Shown in pieces: positions 22,661 to 34,918 of a DNA stretch of 64,000 nt. Within the stretch, counting starts at the first letter, position 1. Each line of letters starts with the position of its first letter. A program made the translations under genes and the position numbers. Source of the DNA: Hygrocybe punicea. Taxonomy: Eukaryota; Basidiomycota; Agaricomycetes; Agaricales; Hygrophoraceae. A model generated the notes under the pieces. The model searched no databases, was not told the origin of the DNA, and saw only the letters and a program-made list of their open reading frames with translations. The DNA lies in the NCBI GenBank assembly GCA_963556145.1, contig OY744470.1:3286001-3350000 (forward strand), given 5' to 3'.

Positions 22661-24484
22661 TTACAAATCCGATGAACTGTCAGAATCTGATACCATAGTT
22701 GGGGCCTCAAACCAACCGGGGACCAATTTAACATCACCGGATGAACCCTCCTTTCCTTCCAATACAACCCTTTCCAGCGCATCACCCTGAATGCAATTAC
22801 GAACAGCTTGCCTGCACAACGCCCCCTGGAGTTCCTGACGGAGCGTGGGTATCCACCCGTCTTGCCATGGATCTTTGGCAGCTCTGATAGCAATCTCATC
22901 ACCCAGCATGATGTTCATCATTTCTATTGGGTTTTCTAAGAAGATTCGGAGGAAGTGCAGCATGTAGATGCCGCAATCATCAAAATTCGGCTGGACAGGT
23001 ACCTGAAAACAAATGTTCAATTCATTCGCAACACGGAGGTTAGACGTGGTTCACCTTGGGGGTGATTCTCTTGATAGGTGCCAGCTTTTTCACCTGTCTG
23101 GTGTTCTTCGCAATGCAGGCTAGCCACGCATGAACCAGGGATATATCTTTTTGATGGTGTGCTGGGGGCAGTGAATCGAGAACAAATGTTACGCTAACCG
23201 ACGATGAGTAAGTTCAATGCAAAGCTGAAATGGATAACTACGTGTGTAGTCCATCAGGAGGATTTTCTAACAAACATGCAGCAGGATTTGCCACGATAAT
23301 CAAATACCAGTGGTCACTGATGGTGAAGTGAGATGTTGCCTTCACGAAAACTGACTACACTCACCCAGTGGGCACAGGAAAGACCAAGTATGGGAGCGAA
23401 AATATGTCGATTGCCTTCGTCCACCTCTTCAAACTCTTCACCCCGTTCTTCCTATGACCAGATTCAGAGGAAATGAAGTTATATGAACAACCAAGCAACG
23501 TGCACCTCAATTTCTCCATGAAAAAAGTAATGAATATGTGTATGTTTGCCGGCAACTCCGGCTGATGGATTGCTGCTTGCTGCAGAGCGTAACTGAAACG
23601 GGGAATAAGCTACTGCACTGGAGGGTTGAAATGTACCTACTGGGTACCGAAATTAATCAGTTTGTCATCTAGCCAATCCTTTTCCAAACGTTGATATGAC
23701 ATCCACGGAACAGCACCCCACTCTGAGTATTTTGCAACAGTACACGTGTTTTCAAACCTAGAACACCTGAGGTGAGTGACGGGCCTGGCCATGGCAATGT
23801 GATGTACATGACCGCATCTGGCCTTTCATTCAACTGCAAAAATCGGCCATTGGTTTCGATGTCATTTCTGTTGAAGTAGAGATTAGTTGTGGTATGATGA
23901 ATGTGTGATACTCACTGTAAATACTTGATGCTACTTTCGCCCAGTGTACTGGTGAGCAAACTGAGCAAATCCGCATACATATCTGATGTCCAGGATGCAT
24001 GCTCGTTGTCGAAATAAATGCCAATTTGATGTTTTGAAACAATCTCTGAGTATCAATTGCAGTCACATGTAAGCTTATTGAAATGGTGGCGTACCATTGT
24101 TCTCTCTGCCTAAAAACACACATGTGGCTTTATCCACATGCCGAGAAATAAGCACATACAATACCAAGCCGCGTATCTGCTCTTCATTTGGTTTGGTGGC
24201 CTACAAAATTACTTGAATATCAAGGGTGGGCTGTTGAAGACTGACAATCACCTGGCAACTGACAACATCGCGTTCCACCAATAGTTGCATGGTCACAGAG
24301 CTGTCCTCTGTCAAAATACAACAAACACTTGTATACGACAGTGAGTGATGATTAGGATGCTGAACATGATGACTTACCATGATCCTTTGCATTCAAACTC
24401 GACAGATGTGGTCCCTTCCGGAGATTTGTGGTAGGTGTTTCCACCAGAGACCGTGAAAAGGACGGGGAGTAGGAGAGATGGCAT
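22661..24484 (-). CDS. Ulp1-like (C48) cysteine protease, multi-exon
   Basis: SUMO/Ubl-type protease fold. On the minus strand I read a possible start MPSLLLPVLFTVSGGN (24484). Short exons follow: SSVTMQLLVERDVVSCQ (about 24300), NEHASWTSDMYADLLSLL (about 24000) and PDAVMYITLPWPGP. The catalytic region comes next: WGAVPWMSYQRLEKDWLDDK (about 23690), FTISDHWYLIIVANPAACL (catalytic His, about 23300), VTFVLDSLPPAHH (catalytic Asp, about 23190), and VPVQPNFDDCGIYMLHFLRI (Gln and catalytic Cys, about 22990). All four catalytic residues are present. It ends DSDSSSDL at 22661. The start and the small 5' exons are uncertain. Ulp1-like genes in such regions are often transposon cargo. Confidence 0.75.
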
Positions 24485-24574
24485 ATTCGATTGATGTGAG
24501 GTTATGCACGTGATGGTTGAGAACAAAGAGAGCTGTTCAATCATGTGATGCCGGGTCACATGTAATGCGGTCCC

Positions 24575-24600
24575 GTGACATCACACATGCGTGATGTCAC
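24575..24600. promoter_or_regulatory. 10-bp inverted repeat GTGACATCAC / GTGATGTCAC
   Basis: Arms 24575-24584 and 24591-24600 with a 6-base spacer, about 90 bp upstream of the Ulp1-like gene. The core TGACATCA resembles bZIP-type sites. The same core occurs in the 36-bp palindrome at 25566-25601. Confidence 0.6.
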
Positions 24601-25059
24601 GCCGCTGTTGGACACATTTAATGCAGTAGGGAAATTGGATGGCAAAGCAGAGGTAATAGCAGCGCTGCACAAATTGCACATCCTCTATGAGATTGCTCAT
24701 TCCCCACGTAGCCATTATTCTATGTTTTCTAGTAGATATGATACCCTAAAATGGGCATTTGTTTTTATTTGGTCAGAAATTACCTTATTCCATCACATCC
24801 TGAGTCGCACCATCAACGTTGGCCAAGGTAATTTCTCTTGATTCCAACACACTACCATCTTGCTGCATGGCAATAATCACTGGTATGGCAGCAAATGACA
24901 GCGCTGTTGTATCCTTGGTAGGGCGCTGTACCAGGGAAATGTGGAACGCCGCATTTACGGCGGTTCTTGTTGACGTGCGGCCTGGTAAAGCTGCTGATTT
25001 TCACGACATTGAATGCTTCCCCCAGTGTGTTTACAACATTACACTGACCCCACTTTTGA

Positions 25060-25324
25060 TTGTTTAGGATGTGCCTGAAATCTATTCGTGTCTTTTCATG
25101 CGGCCGTCACCGAACAAGAACAATATTCTGTCCGATGGCTCGGCATGATGCGATCGGAAGACGCAGGCCATGCACGAACGCCGTTCCTGAAAGGAGGCTG
25201 GCCACACATGTTTGGTGTGGACGAAAATGTTCGTATGCATATGGGATATTTCGTTCACCTAGCCACTAGGTTTGTTGCAGGTGTGCTACATCCCTTGATT
25301 GTCGGTGAAACCTGTGAACATTAA
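25060..25324 (+). other. Open coding-like stretch of unknown function
   Basis: The frame from 25088 includes YSVRWLGMMRSEDAGHA and WPHMFGVDENVRMHMGYF. The composition looks like a genuine exon, but I do not recognise the family and see no complete gene around it. 24600-25060 holds only short frames. Confidence 0.35.
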
Positions 25325-25565
25325 TTTTCACCAACCGCCCACATATACAGTTGAAATCAAGGCAAAGGTGTTCATTATTCGGCAGCGACGCTGTAATTAA
25401 ATGTCTGTGCAACAAAGTGCCATTCAAAAGCTTCCTGCCCAGAGCATGAATTTCAAATATAACAATATACAGTACTGACGTTTCCGTAACTACGGGCCTT
25501 TGCAACACTGCCATTTATGACTTTCCTAGCCAGTATATGAATGCACACAACAACAAGTCACGCCT

Positions 25566-25601
25566 GTGATGTCACGTTTGGACGTCCAAACGTGACATCA
25601 C
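25566..25601. repeat. Perfect 36-bp palindrome
   Basis: Centre GACGTC at 25581-25586. Every base from 25566 to 25601 pairs with its mirror. It contains two TGACRTCA-like cores and a CACGT/ACGTG pair. It lies in a geneless stretch (25325-25770). Confidence 0.92.
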
Positions 25602-25773
25602 GGACGTGACTTGTCACCATCCAAACTTGGCCACATCATGTGAGTCAAGTCATTTCACGTGATGAAAACCAACCACGTTTGTCACATGAACAAATACAAC
25701 CAATCACAAGCGCTGATTGAATTCTTTTTCCCATCCTTCGTTGTTTTCCCCCTCATCATTGTACATCCCACAC

Positions 25774-25806
25774 TGCGAGATTGTTGTACCGGGCAACAAT
25801 CTCGCA
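25774..25806. repeat. 13-bp stem hairpin
   Basis: TGCGAGATTGTTG and CAACAATCTCGCA flank a 7-base loop TACCGGG. It ends one base before ATTATGGG and the ATG at 25813. A degenerate counterpart lies at about 4320-4350 with the related exon family. Confidence 0.85.
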
Positions 25807-25812
25807 TTATGG

Positions 25813-26810
25813 GATGCCACGCACTTTAGGTTACATATCATTCTTCTACCCGAATGGTGAGTGGTTTGTTATGTCTCTGCTGAATGCCATTCACTTAGAA
25901 TATTCGTAAGTGACTGATTGTTTGTCACTGCGATTGATCTTCTACAGCTTCCTGCCAAGGTTTCCACATGCATTAATTGTGGAATCAGTACGTGCCAAAC
26001 CGATGGTGGCCGGTCCTCGGACATGGGTGCTTGCTGCTGCCAGTCAACCTGGAATGAAAAGGTGGGTGAATCTCACCGATTTGCTTGCCAGGCAACCTCC
26101 TTGCAACAGGCCTGGCGGTATACCCGTTTGCATCCAAGGTGTGTGTCTTCTCATTTTAATATTGCGCTTTTAGTAGTGATTCACTTTCATTACAGCTTCT
26201 CTTTCCATCATGTTTTGTGGCGGTGAATAGGCTTACTGACAATTTTACTGCATTCAGATAAGTTATCCATGAGTGCGAGTTGTGGCATCAGTGCGTGCCA
26301 AACTGGTGGTGGCAGGTCCTCAGACATGGGCGCTTGCTGCTGCCGGTCAACCTGGAATGAAAGGGCGGGTGAATCCCCCTGATTTCCTTGCCGGGCAACC
26401 TCCTTGCAGTGGGCCTGGCGGTATTCCTGGCTACAACCGAGGTGTGTGTCTGCTCATTTTAATATTACCCATGTTGACAGGTTGACTCACAGGTGATATA
26501 CGTCGTCTTATAGTAGTGATTCCCTTTCATTACAGCTGCTCTGTCCATCATGTTTTGTCGCGGTGAATAGGCTTGCTGACAATTTTACTTATTTCAGACC
26601 ACTCCTTCATAGCGCAAGTTGTGGCATAAGTGCATGCCAAACCGGTGGTGGCCCGTCCTCAGAAATGGGCGCTTGCCGCTGCCGGTCAACCTGGAATGAA
26701 AGGGCGGGTGAATCCCCCTGATTTCCTTGCCAGGCAACCTCCCTGTAGTGGGCCTGGTGGCCTTGTTGACGAGTCTTGCTGTACTTTTGACTATTCTATC
26801 ATTCACCAAA
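25813..26810 (+). repeat. Gene-like region with an exon unit repeated three times in tandem
   Basis: Units of about 300 bp start near 25975, 26280 and 26620. Each contains GCCGGTCAACCTGGAATGAA-like and GGGCCTGGCGGTAT-like segments separated by intron-like sequence (CATTACAG, TTTCAG). One frame reads GISTCQTDGGRSSDMGACC, Cys-rich. Another reads GRVNPPDFLARQPPCSGPGG. A 1-base shift between the two frames relative to the copy at 3950-4400 suggests decay. I do not recognise the protein. An upstream ATG at 25813 starts MPRTLGYISFFYPN. Confidence 0.6.
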
Positions 26811-27026
26811 CGGCACAGGTATCAATCAGCTTATAAATGTGCATGGTCTGTATATGTATATACACTGAATCTGCTCGGCATTGCCATTTTTTGTGCTATA
26901 TTGTGTGTTATATCATAGTTGGTCGTTCTTGTGACATGGCGAAATTGCTGTATGCAGCAAATTATTAAATGCTAAAAGTTCTAACCATAATAACACCTTA
27001 TTAAATTATACCGCCTCGAGGCCACC
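26811..27026. other. AT-rich spacer upstream of the TET/JBP gene
   Basis: No gene recognised. An ATTATTAAATG-type AT-rich stretch lies at 26960-27010. Confidence 0.5.
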
Positions 27027-28642
27027 ATGTGTACTAAAACCGACCTTCCCAATTCTCAACCAATCTCACTTCTCAACCATTATGTACGCAGACAGAATCC
27101 CCTCAAAGAATGCACAATCCAAGGCAATGGAAGCCTCGCTTTCCGTCAACATGAAAACAAAGGATTGTGGTCTGGCTCCAAATCTAAAGAAACATATGTG
27201 GACGAGGCTGAGAAGAATCCTCTCAAACACTACATCATATTATAGGAAGTCGGGCATGCGCCCTCCGAAGTCTCCTGTAGAGGAATGCAAACGGCTGAGG
27301 TCAGATCCATGCTGCTTCAATGTCATATCTTACATGTTTTGTAGATCACGTTTGATGATGCTGAGGGATCAGCTTCCAGTTAGCAAGGGCTTGGGAGATT
27401 CGGCCCCAGATTGCGAAACATTCTCCAAGTCGGACATGGTCTCAGAATCCGAACTGGAGAGGGTTCTCCTCACTGTGGCAGCCGCGATTTTGAACCCTAG
27501 TACGTTGCTGCCATGAAAGTCGGCATATTTAGACTGACATCTTGCCTCAAAGTAATTGTGCCCTTGGATGCGAATAGACTGGCAAATCGAGTGAAGAATA
27601 TCAAGGACACTTCGGATGCTGACAATGAAAACCTACTCAGGTTTTTTCAGGAGATTCACATCGGACATGTGAATGAACCAGCTACAGTAATCGACACGTG
27701 TGGTTCAATTTTGGTGTGGTATCTACCTGATGTTGTAACTCCAAGACGTATTGTGAGTCACTTGCCCCCCGGAAATATGGTTTTTGACAGTACCCACTGC
27801 GACACAGGAGGAATTGAATGTCAGTGCTGAAATGATAACCGAAATTCTGGAAGAATCCTATTCAGAGTCCCTCAAAAAACTTGAGAAAGGGAAAGATCCG
27901 CAATGGAGGAAAGATCCAAACATTTTCTTTCCACCTCCAAACCCACGATTTCACCCAGGATCAGTGGATTTCGCCGCAGCATGGTTTGCTCAGGGTAGAG
28001 AGGTAACACCTTTAGTTAGTCGTCTGTTTTACATGAGCTGACCGCCTGTTTTTTCAGCGACTTACCAATAGGTTGATCACCTCGACAACTCTTCGAACAA
28101 CTGAAGCCACCATGTGGATGGCTGCAATTGAACCCAGCGAGCTGATCTTCAACGCAATTACTGTGTTAACCCATCAGTCATTGTACACAGCTGGCCTTCT
28201 GGCTGTGACGAAAATCCGGGACAGCGAAACGATCGAGAACGTGGAAACACACGAAAATGTTAAGGAGTGGACATCTGTTTACACTGGAATCGCCGTTATC
28301 GTTAACAGGATTACAACTCGACACAGAGATGTTGGAGGGTGTCCAGAATGGTATGATTTGCTGGCGAGTTGTGGGACACATACGAACGCGGAACTAGCCA
28401 TCCCTGAGTTGGATGCTACGTTCTCTTATTTGCCAGGAACTGTCATCGAAATTTGTGGCAAGGTTCTCAGTCACAGTGTAGGCAGATGGGAGGGCGGTGA
28501 AAGAATATGCATGGCGCATTATATGCGAAACATGGTACATGACCGTCTCAACATTGACAAGCCCACCTGGAGCCGACACAATTTGTTTGCAAGGGAGATG
28601 AATGCCGAGTTTCGGGCATCACAGGAATGGAGATGGAATTAG
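27027..28642 (+). CDS. TET/JBP-family 2-oxoglutarate-Fe(II) dioxygenase
   Basis: This family oxidises 5-methylpyrimidines in DNA. The N-terminal part (27027-27510, frames joined by introns I cannot place exactly) is basic. Next come IHIGHVNEPATVIDTCGSI and VWYLPDVV (about 27650-27735), then PPNPRFHPGSVDFAAAW (about 27940). The double-stranded beta-helix is in the last exon (28060-28642): VYTGIAVIVNRITTRHRDVG with the Fe-binding His-x-Asp (HRD), GCPEWYDLLAS, TFSYLPGTVIEICGKVLSHS (distal His), and GGERICMAHYMRNMVHDRL with the expected 2-oxoglutarate-binding Arg. All key residues are visible. Fungal TET/JBP genes are expanded together with KDZ transposons, and a KDZ gene lies about 16 kb away. 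Start and 5' exon structure uncertain. Confidence 0.78.
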
Positions 28643-29035
28643 CTATTGTGCCAAGGGAGATATCATCCTAACATAAAAGTACGATGGCTACCGTTGCATG
28701 CTTTGTACGACTGTAGTCAGAAACCTCTGTGGAACTAAATCTCGTTATCCTCATTCACGGACGATGAAGGCCTATGAGTTTCAACTAACAGATAGCTAGA
28801 CAGTGTTAGACAGTGTTCGGAGAATTTCCATGGCTTTACATTGATAACTCTGTCACATTGACAACTCAGTCAATTCGAAATGTGTACTTGAATGTGGCAA
28901 TTCACGTGATGTGGTCACACGTGATCACAGTAAACCGTGACGCGTCATTTTTTTTTATACCTTCTGCACCCTTATCATCTAGCCTCAGCCTCTCTTGAAT
29001 TGCTCTCAGATACACTCGAATTGAACATTTTGGCA
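28643..29035. other. Intergenic, with E-box-like inverted motifs
   Basis: No gene seen. 28902-28924 has TCACGTGATG...CACACGTGATC, two CACGTG-like cores, followed by a T-tract. Confidence 0.4.
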
Positions 29036-30003
29036 ATGTCGTCATCAGCAAGCACCTCGGCGCCGTCAATCGCTTCTCTACATGCGTCTGTAATGTCTGG
29101 CAGTAATTTCTGAAGCATGAATGTGTTCCAGGACTTCCCGTGGGTCAATGGCACGCCTCTTGCTGAAGATTCACTTGAGAAGGCTATCGTAACCTTAATT
29201 GGCAATCAGTCTGCTCTAGGAAACACACCGTCCACCTTGGCTGTGATGGTGCGTCAAATCTCCCACCTTGTAACATTGACGGTCAACTTGTCTGCTAGGC
29301 CCTGGCAAAGCAATTGGATTATGTGAATCCCACAGGTGAAATCTCACGTAAAGCCCAAACCATCCAAGAACACCTCTCTGCTGATGGCTCTGCTATGCGT
29401 GATGTGGCAAGGTGGACTACTGTGTACCGGAATGACCTCCTGGTAGCGGCTCACTCAATCCTTCACTATACCCTGCTCGATAAGCTCATGGACGCTGTTG
29501 GGTTGCCTCGTCATCCAAGTTTCAAAGTAATTCGGAGATCAGCGAAACCAGAGATGAGCGAGAAGTTGACCAAGGTGAGTTCACCATTCACATTTGGGCA
29601 GAGTTGACATTTGCACACCGTCTTGAAGCTCTACAAATTTCTGAGAGACTGGAGTAAGCCGATCACGAAGCTTCATATGACATGCAAAAGTCTATTAATC
29701 ACGCAACAAGATCAAGAAGTGGTGGGTGTTTCAGCCGTGGCAGTGCCGCAGAAAGTGGTGTCCAGTATGGACACCATCCCTATCTTTGCAGTCGCTCTCC
29801 CAGCACACTTGACACCAGCCCAAAAAGAAGTAGAAATGAACATCCGGATCCTTTACCATGCATCTGTCAACCTTGAATCCTCTGACGTCAACCAGATCCT
29901 CCTCAATCTAGAGCTTCTTGCATTCTCATTCACGTGGTTTGGCCAGGTATACGTATCAAATAGTGCCAAGTATGGCTTTGTTGTAACCTCACATATTCCG
30001 TAA
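29036..30003 (+). pseudogene. Hypothetical multi-exon gene, unrecognised
   Basis: Starts MSSSASTSAPSIASLHAS at 29036 but meets TGA at 29114. Open blocks follow: FQDFPWVNGTPLAEDSLEKA (about 29125), YVNPTGEISRKAQTIQEHL and DVARWTTVYRNDLLVAAHS (29316-29460), and MDTIPIFAVALPAHLTPAQK (about 29770). The blocks lie in different frames and need introns or shifts. Helical, no motif I can name. Confidence 0.4.
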
Positions 30004-30227
30004 GTATAACTAGGAAGTGTGCTGTGCAGTGCCCCTCCCTACCTCCCCTCCCATTCTTGGAATATCATGTCATCTCACTTCAGCAGTCCAAACTCGACTT
30101 TCAATAACGTAGGTGGGCATCAATTCAATATTTATAAAATCTACATTCACGTTTCCAACGATGATGGTGTGTCCCTTTCTACACGATATTCTGTCCTCAC
30201 ACTAATATTGAAACCCAAGGGCTGATT

Positions 30228-30420
30228 GAAATCATGCAAAAGTAAACTGCAATCGCCCTCGCCCAAACTGACACCGTGCGAATGCAAACGGCAAACGCCC
30301 TCACCCAAACTGAGATCGCATGAGCACTCACCGAAATCGCTCGAACACAAGCAGAAATAGTTCAAGCACAAACGGAAGCTGCTAGAACATGTCGAACGGA
30401 AATCATTCAAGCACGCGTTT
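30228..30420 (+). repeat. Degenerate coiled-coil-encoding repeats
   Basis: Imperfect 21-24 bp units encode variants of AQTEIARTQAEIVQAQTEAA in one frame, with two stops. A remnant of a coiled-coil gene segment. 30004-30227 and 30421-30640 show nothing else recognisable. Confidence 0.5.
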
Positions 30421-30633
30421 TATGGTATTTTCGTCCCCTAATCTAGAATTACAATTCACCTCTCCCCATCGAATCATTTTGGTTGTTGGTTTCATAGCTT
30501 ATTGGTTACATTAGCTACTGCACCAAACTTTACAACGTTGACAATTGCTGGTGGATCCAAGTGACACACTGCTGGAACAATACCTTATTACAATGTTCAA
30601 CGTATAGCAGAAGTATCTGTATTTATTGCAATT

Positions 30634-31371
30634 GTGCCTGCCAGATCGAGGAACCGTCAACACATGCAGTACAGCCTGAAGCCTACCGAGTTGTCAAGCT
30701 CCAGTGAGTGCACCCAAGTCTCCCTATATCATCCTGATGGAATTGCCAGCTTTCCATCTCATTTCCCTACCGAAATTCAAGTTTATAGACCCCCTCATGT
30801 TTATCAAAGTCCTGGCATTGCCAAGATTACCAGTCACGATGGTCTTTTTGCAGCACTATCACTCAATGGCTAATTATTCACATTCACCGTGTCGAAGCCT
30901 GCCCAAATAGAAATTTTTTTATTGATAAACTCCCAGCGTGTTTGGGCGCTTCACAAGAAGTTTACCTCCGTTAAGGTGAGGAACCAATAGTCAAGAGATC
31001 GTTTGATCGTTCTGATCTTTGATGTCATAACTAGGATGTGGCCCTTGGCGCCAATGGCTCCATCATCATTTGTACAGAATCTGAACACGTTTTTGTTTGC
31101 TCGAGAAGTGTCCAGAGCTGGTTTGGTAATGCCCAAGTTCCAACGCGTCCCTGACATCCAGCGGGTTACCAACGTGTGCGCCAACAATACTGGTGCATTT
31201 GGTGCAATTCGTATAGATTCCGCGACGAAGCCCATCTCCGTGGTTGGAAATTCTTTGGCCCAGGACTTGGCGGCAGTCCTGCCATGTTCACGTCTTCCTT
31301 GCATTGCAGAGTTTGGGACAAAGTCCACTCTCAACCCAGGGACAAAGTCCACTCTCAACCCAGGCCATTGA
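30634..31371 (+). other. Unrecognised open stretches
   Basis: 30704-30910 and 31003-31371 hold open frames (for example LNTFLFAREVSRAGLVMPKF). A 17-bp direct repeat encodes GTKSTLNPGTKSTLNPG near 31318-31365. No family recognised; may be parts of one degraded gene. Confidence 0.3.
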
Positions 31372-31739
31372 AAGAGTCCTGAGACAGAACCAAAGTAATT
31401 TCATCTTGTTGATATTTTTACCTTGTCCAACTCATTATATTATGTAGGATATACCTGAGGGAAGTGGACATTGCCGTCGAATCTACGTTCACGATGAGTA
31501 GGACAGTTTTCTCAATGGGACACTACTTATGTCGCTAACTAGCAACCATTTGATGGTTGGGATCAAATACGACGTACGGTGAATGTCACAGTTGTTGAGC
31601 TCAGCAAAAGGTTTCAGGGAATGGCGCAGTACTCAACATTAAAGGCAAAAGAATATCAGCCCCCAGGTTGCGACTTCAGTAGACCCAGTCGTTTTGGTTA
31701 ACCCAATCGCACATATAGTTGCAAAAGGTAGGTACACAT

Positions 31740-32880
31740 AGCACAGTTGCTTGCTGGGGGGGTAGGTTAACCCAAAAGACAGCTCTTGCTGGAGAAATGT
31801 GGTGTGGTAGGTTGACCCAGGCACAGCTGTTGCTGTTCAAGGGCAGCTGGGTGGGTCAACCTGGTGTCAGCTCTGCCATGGGGTAGGTTAACCTGGGGCA
31901 GCTATTCCAGGCTGGTTGGGTTGACCCAGGCCCAGCTGTTTAAGCAATGTGGGTTGACCTGACTTCAGCTATTGCTGCAGCACTGGGTTGACCCTCGACC
32001 AGCTCTTGCTGCAGGCTAGGGTTGACCTGGGTCCAGCTGTTGCATCATAACTGGGTTGACCCAGGCCCACCACTTGCTGCAGGGTAGGGTGACTGGGGTC
32101 CAGCTATTGCTGCAGCACTGGGTTGACCAGGCTATTGATGCAGCACTGGGTTGACCCAGGTCCAGATGTTGCTGTATCACTGGGTTGACCATGATCCAGC
32201 ACTTGCTGCGGAGTCAGGTTGACCCGGATCCAAATATCGCTGAAGCACTGGGTTGACCCTGGTCCAGCAATTGCTGCAGGGCTTGGGTTGACAAGGATCC
32301 AGATATTGCTGCAGCACTGGGTTGACCCCGGTCCAGCACGTGCTGTAGCACTGGGTTGACCCGGGTCCATCACTTGCTGCGGGGTTTGGGTTGACCTGGA
32401 GCCAGATATTGCTGCAGCACTAGGTTGACCAGGGTCCAGATATTGCTGTAGCACTTGGTTGACCCCGGTCCAGCATTTGCTGCAGCACTGGGTTGACCTG
32501 GGTCCAGCACTTGCTGCAGCATTGGGTTGACCCGGGTCCAGCTGTTGCTGTAGCACTGGGTTGACCTGGGTCCAGCAATTCCTGCGGTGTCAGGTTGACC
32601 CTGGACCAGCTCTTGCTACAGGCTTGGGTTCACTGGGGCCCAGCTATAGCTGCACCGGTCCAGCACTTCCTTTAGGGTAGGTTGATTGGGGTTCAGCCCA
32701 TCCTGTAACATTGCATTGATTCCAGACCCACTCATGTAGCAGGATTGGGTTCAGGAGGGTCCAGCTATTGCTCCAGCATTGGGTTGTCATGGCCCTGCCC
32801 TTGCTGCAGAATTGGGTTGACCCCAGCCCAGCTCTCAATGCAGGATTGGGTTAACCAGGGTCTACCGCTTGCTGCAATGT
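31740..32880 (+). repeat. 37-bp tandem array, left arm
   Basis: Roughly 30 degenerate units with consensus GCTGCAGCACTGGGTTGACC then GGGTCCAGCA and short variation. GGGTTGACCC is itself palindromic. The right arm (36640-37600) carries the inverted array. Confidence 0.85.
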
Positions 32881-34003
32881 GGGCCCATATTGGTCCGCTG
32901 GATTGAGCCACATCCCACTTCGTCTGCATGTATTGCATGTTGACAACATTGACAGGGCTCACAACAGCTGAAGCCAATATTTATTCAGACACTGCCGTCT
33001 ATATAAAGCAATCAAAATGTTTCAATCTGTACTTCAAGTAAATGTACCATGTAATATAATTTGAATGCAATTATTAAAAGCACAGGGAATAGCAAAATTA
33101 CACAATTATTATTTTGACAATGCACAATATCTTACTTTTACTATCAGCTATCAGCCATTATAGGAGCTACTTATCCCCAATGACAATCTTTGGCAAAATC
33201 AGAAATTACCCCACTTGGAATATTGTGCTTTTCTATTTCATATTGCTCAATTCTCTATTGGAATCAATATGTATAACCTCACCATTACTTAAAGTAGACA
33301 CATAAATTTAATGATTATTAAAATACATAATTAAATAGTAAAGGGCAGGAGGCAGGTGAGAGGAAGGTGTGGTGGGTGTGGAGTGGGAGGAATGGTGTGG
33401 TTGTGGGAGGAAAATGGGTGTGGGAGTGGAGGAAGGTGGGTGTGGGAGAAGGGAGTGGGAGTGGGAGAAGTCGGAATGTGGGAAGGCAGCAGGGAAGGGC
33501 AGCAGGGAGAGGGGGAGAGGGAGAGGGAGGAGAGTGGGATGTACATACCTGTTGCGTTCCCCTCGTCCTCGTCATCTTCGTCTACATCTCCGCCATCCTC
33601 GTCCCCATCGTTCCCATCCCTGTTGTCCCCGTTGTCCCCATTGTCCTCATTGTCCCCATTGTCCCCATTGTCCCCGTTGTCCCCATCCCCATTGCCCCCA
33701 TCCACGCGTTCCCGTTCCCGTTCCCATCGTTCCCCTTGTCGTCATCGTTGTCATTGTCATTGTCATCCCCCGTAGTCCTCATCGTCCGCTGGATTGTTGT
33801 CATCGTCATCTCCGTCATCCTGTCGTCCTCTCGCTGGCCGGCTCCATCCCCGTCGTCGTCCTCAACATCCCCTGGATGGTCGTCGTCATCGTCTCCATCG
33901 TCCTGTCGTCTCTTCGCTGGCCATCTCCATCCCCATCATCTTCCCCTGGCTGGCCGTATGTGCCCTCGCTGTCGCTGTCCTCGTCATTGCCACAGTGCTT
34001 GTC

Positions 34004-34918
34004 TCAGCTGTCTGTCTCAGTCGTTGGCGCATCCTCATACCCAGCCTCGTTTCCGTGGCCATTTTCATCGGCGTCCATTCTGTTTGCTGGGGTGGCCGTG
34101 GCGTCGTCTTCTGGGTTGGTGTTGGTTGCGGTTCAGGTTCGACTGTGTTTGTCGTGGGTCTAGCTGCACTCATTATAATCATTAGCATACAACTCAGAAA
34201 AAATTAAAAAAGAAATTATTACCTCGGGCACCTGTTTCGTTGAAATTTGAAAACCAGGAACTCCAACTGGCAGTTGCCGATTTCCCAAACGGGTCCGAGT
34301 TGCCATGGCTGAAGCTTTTGAATCTTCTGGCATGCACAACAAGGCATGTATACCCCAAGTGAGATCCTGAAAAGATGTAAATATAGTACACTTACTCTCA
34401 TGTCAAATTTTGTATTTTATTCGGTCCTGCATAAAGAGTTATTCACAATTTATTCCATTCCTCTGCCAGAATTGGCCCCTTAATGATCTAACTTGGTCTG
34501 AAAAATCCGAAATTAATCTAAGGAGTACTTGAATAAGTAGTCATTGTGGTACACATAAGTGCCTGATTGTTGGTGGACCAGGACCTATGTTGCAGCCAGC
34601 AAATGCACAGAATTGTGCATTGTGGCTGGGCCACACCTCAACCGAAGTCAAAACTAGCTGTCCAAACTAGCTGCTTTACTTTGAACCCGTCAAAACTTTC
34701 TTGGCTACAACACATTCCTGGGACCACCAAGTACCAGGCACTGATTATGAATACAATGGATACTTTACATAGTAGTTTCAAAATTATTCTCATATTTTTC
34801 AGAGCAATATTGGTAAAGTTGCACTTTAAGGGTCTGAAATTGGCAGGAAGGTATCAATGAATCATGAATATCTCTCTGTGTAGATCACAATAAAATACAG
34901 AATTTGGGTAGGAGGTAC
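34004..34918. other. Spacer of the fold-back element, no gene
   Basis: Mostly AT-rich after 34200. A 97-codon frame (34567-34860) has no recognisable motif. Confidence 0.45.

Noticed and set aside
32104..32556. 150-codon minus-strand repeat protein (QQQLDPGQPNAAA-like)
   Set aside because: Translation of the 37-bp non-coding array; stops and shifts occur between units.
33369..34185. Long overlapping open frames (264-272 codons) on the plus strand, mirrored at 35567-36150
   Set aside because: They arise from a strand-biased G/C repeat in the fold-back arms. Several frames are open at once and the products are low-complexity.
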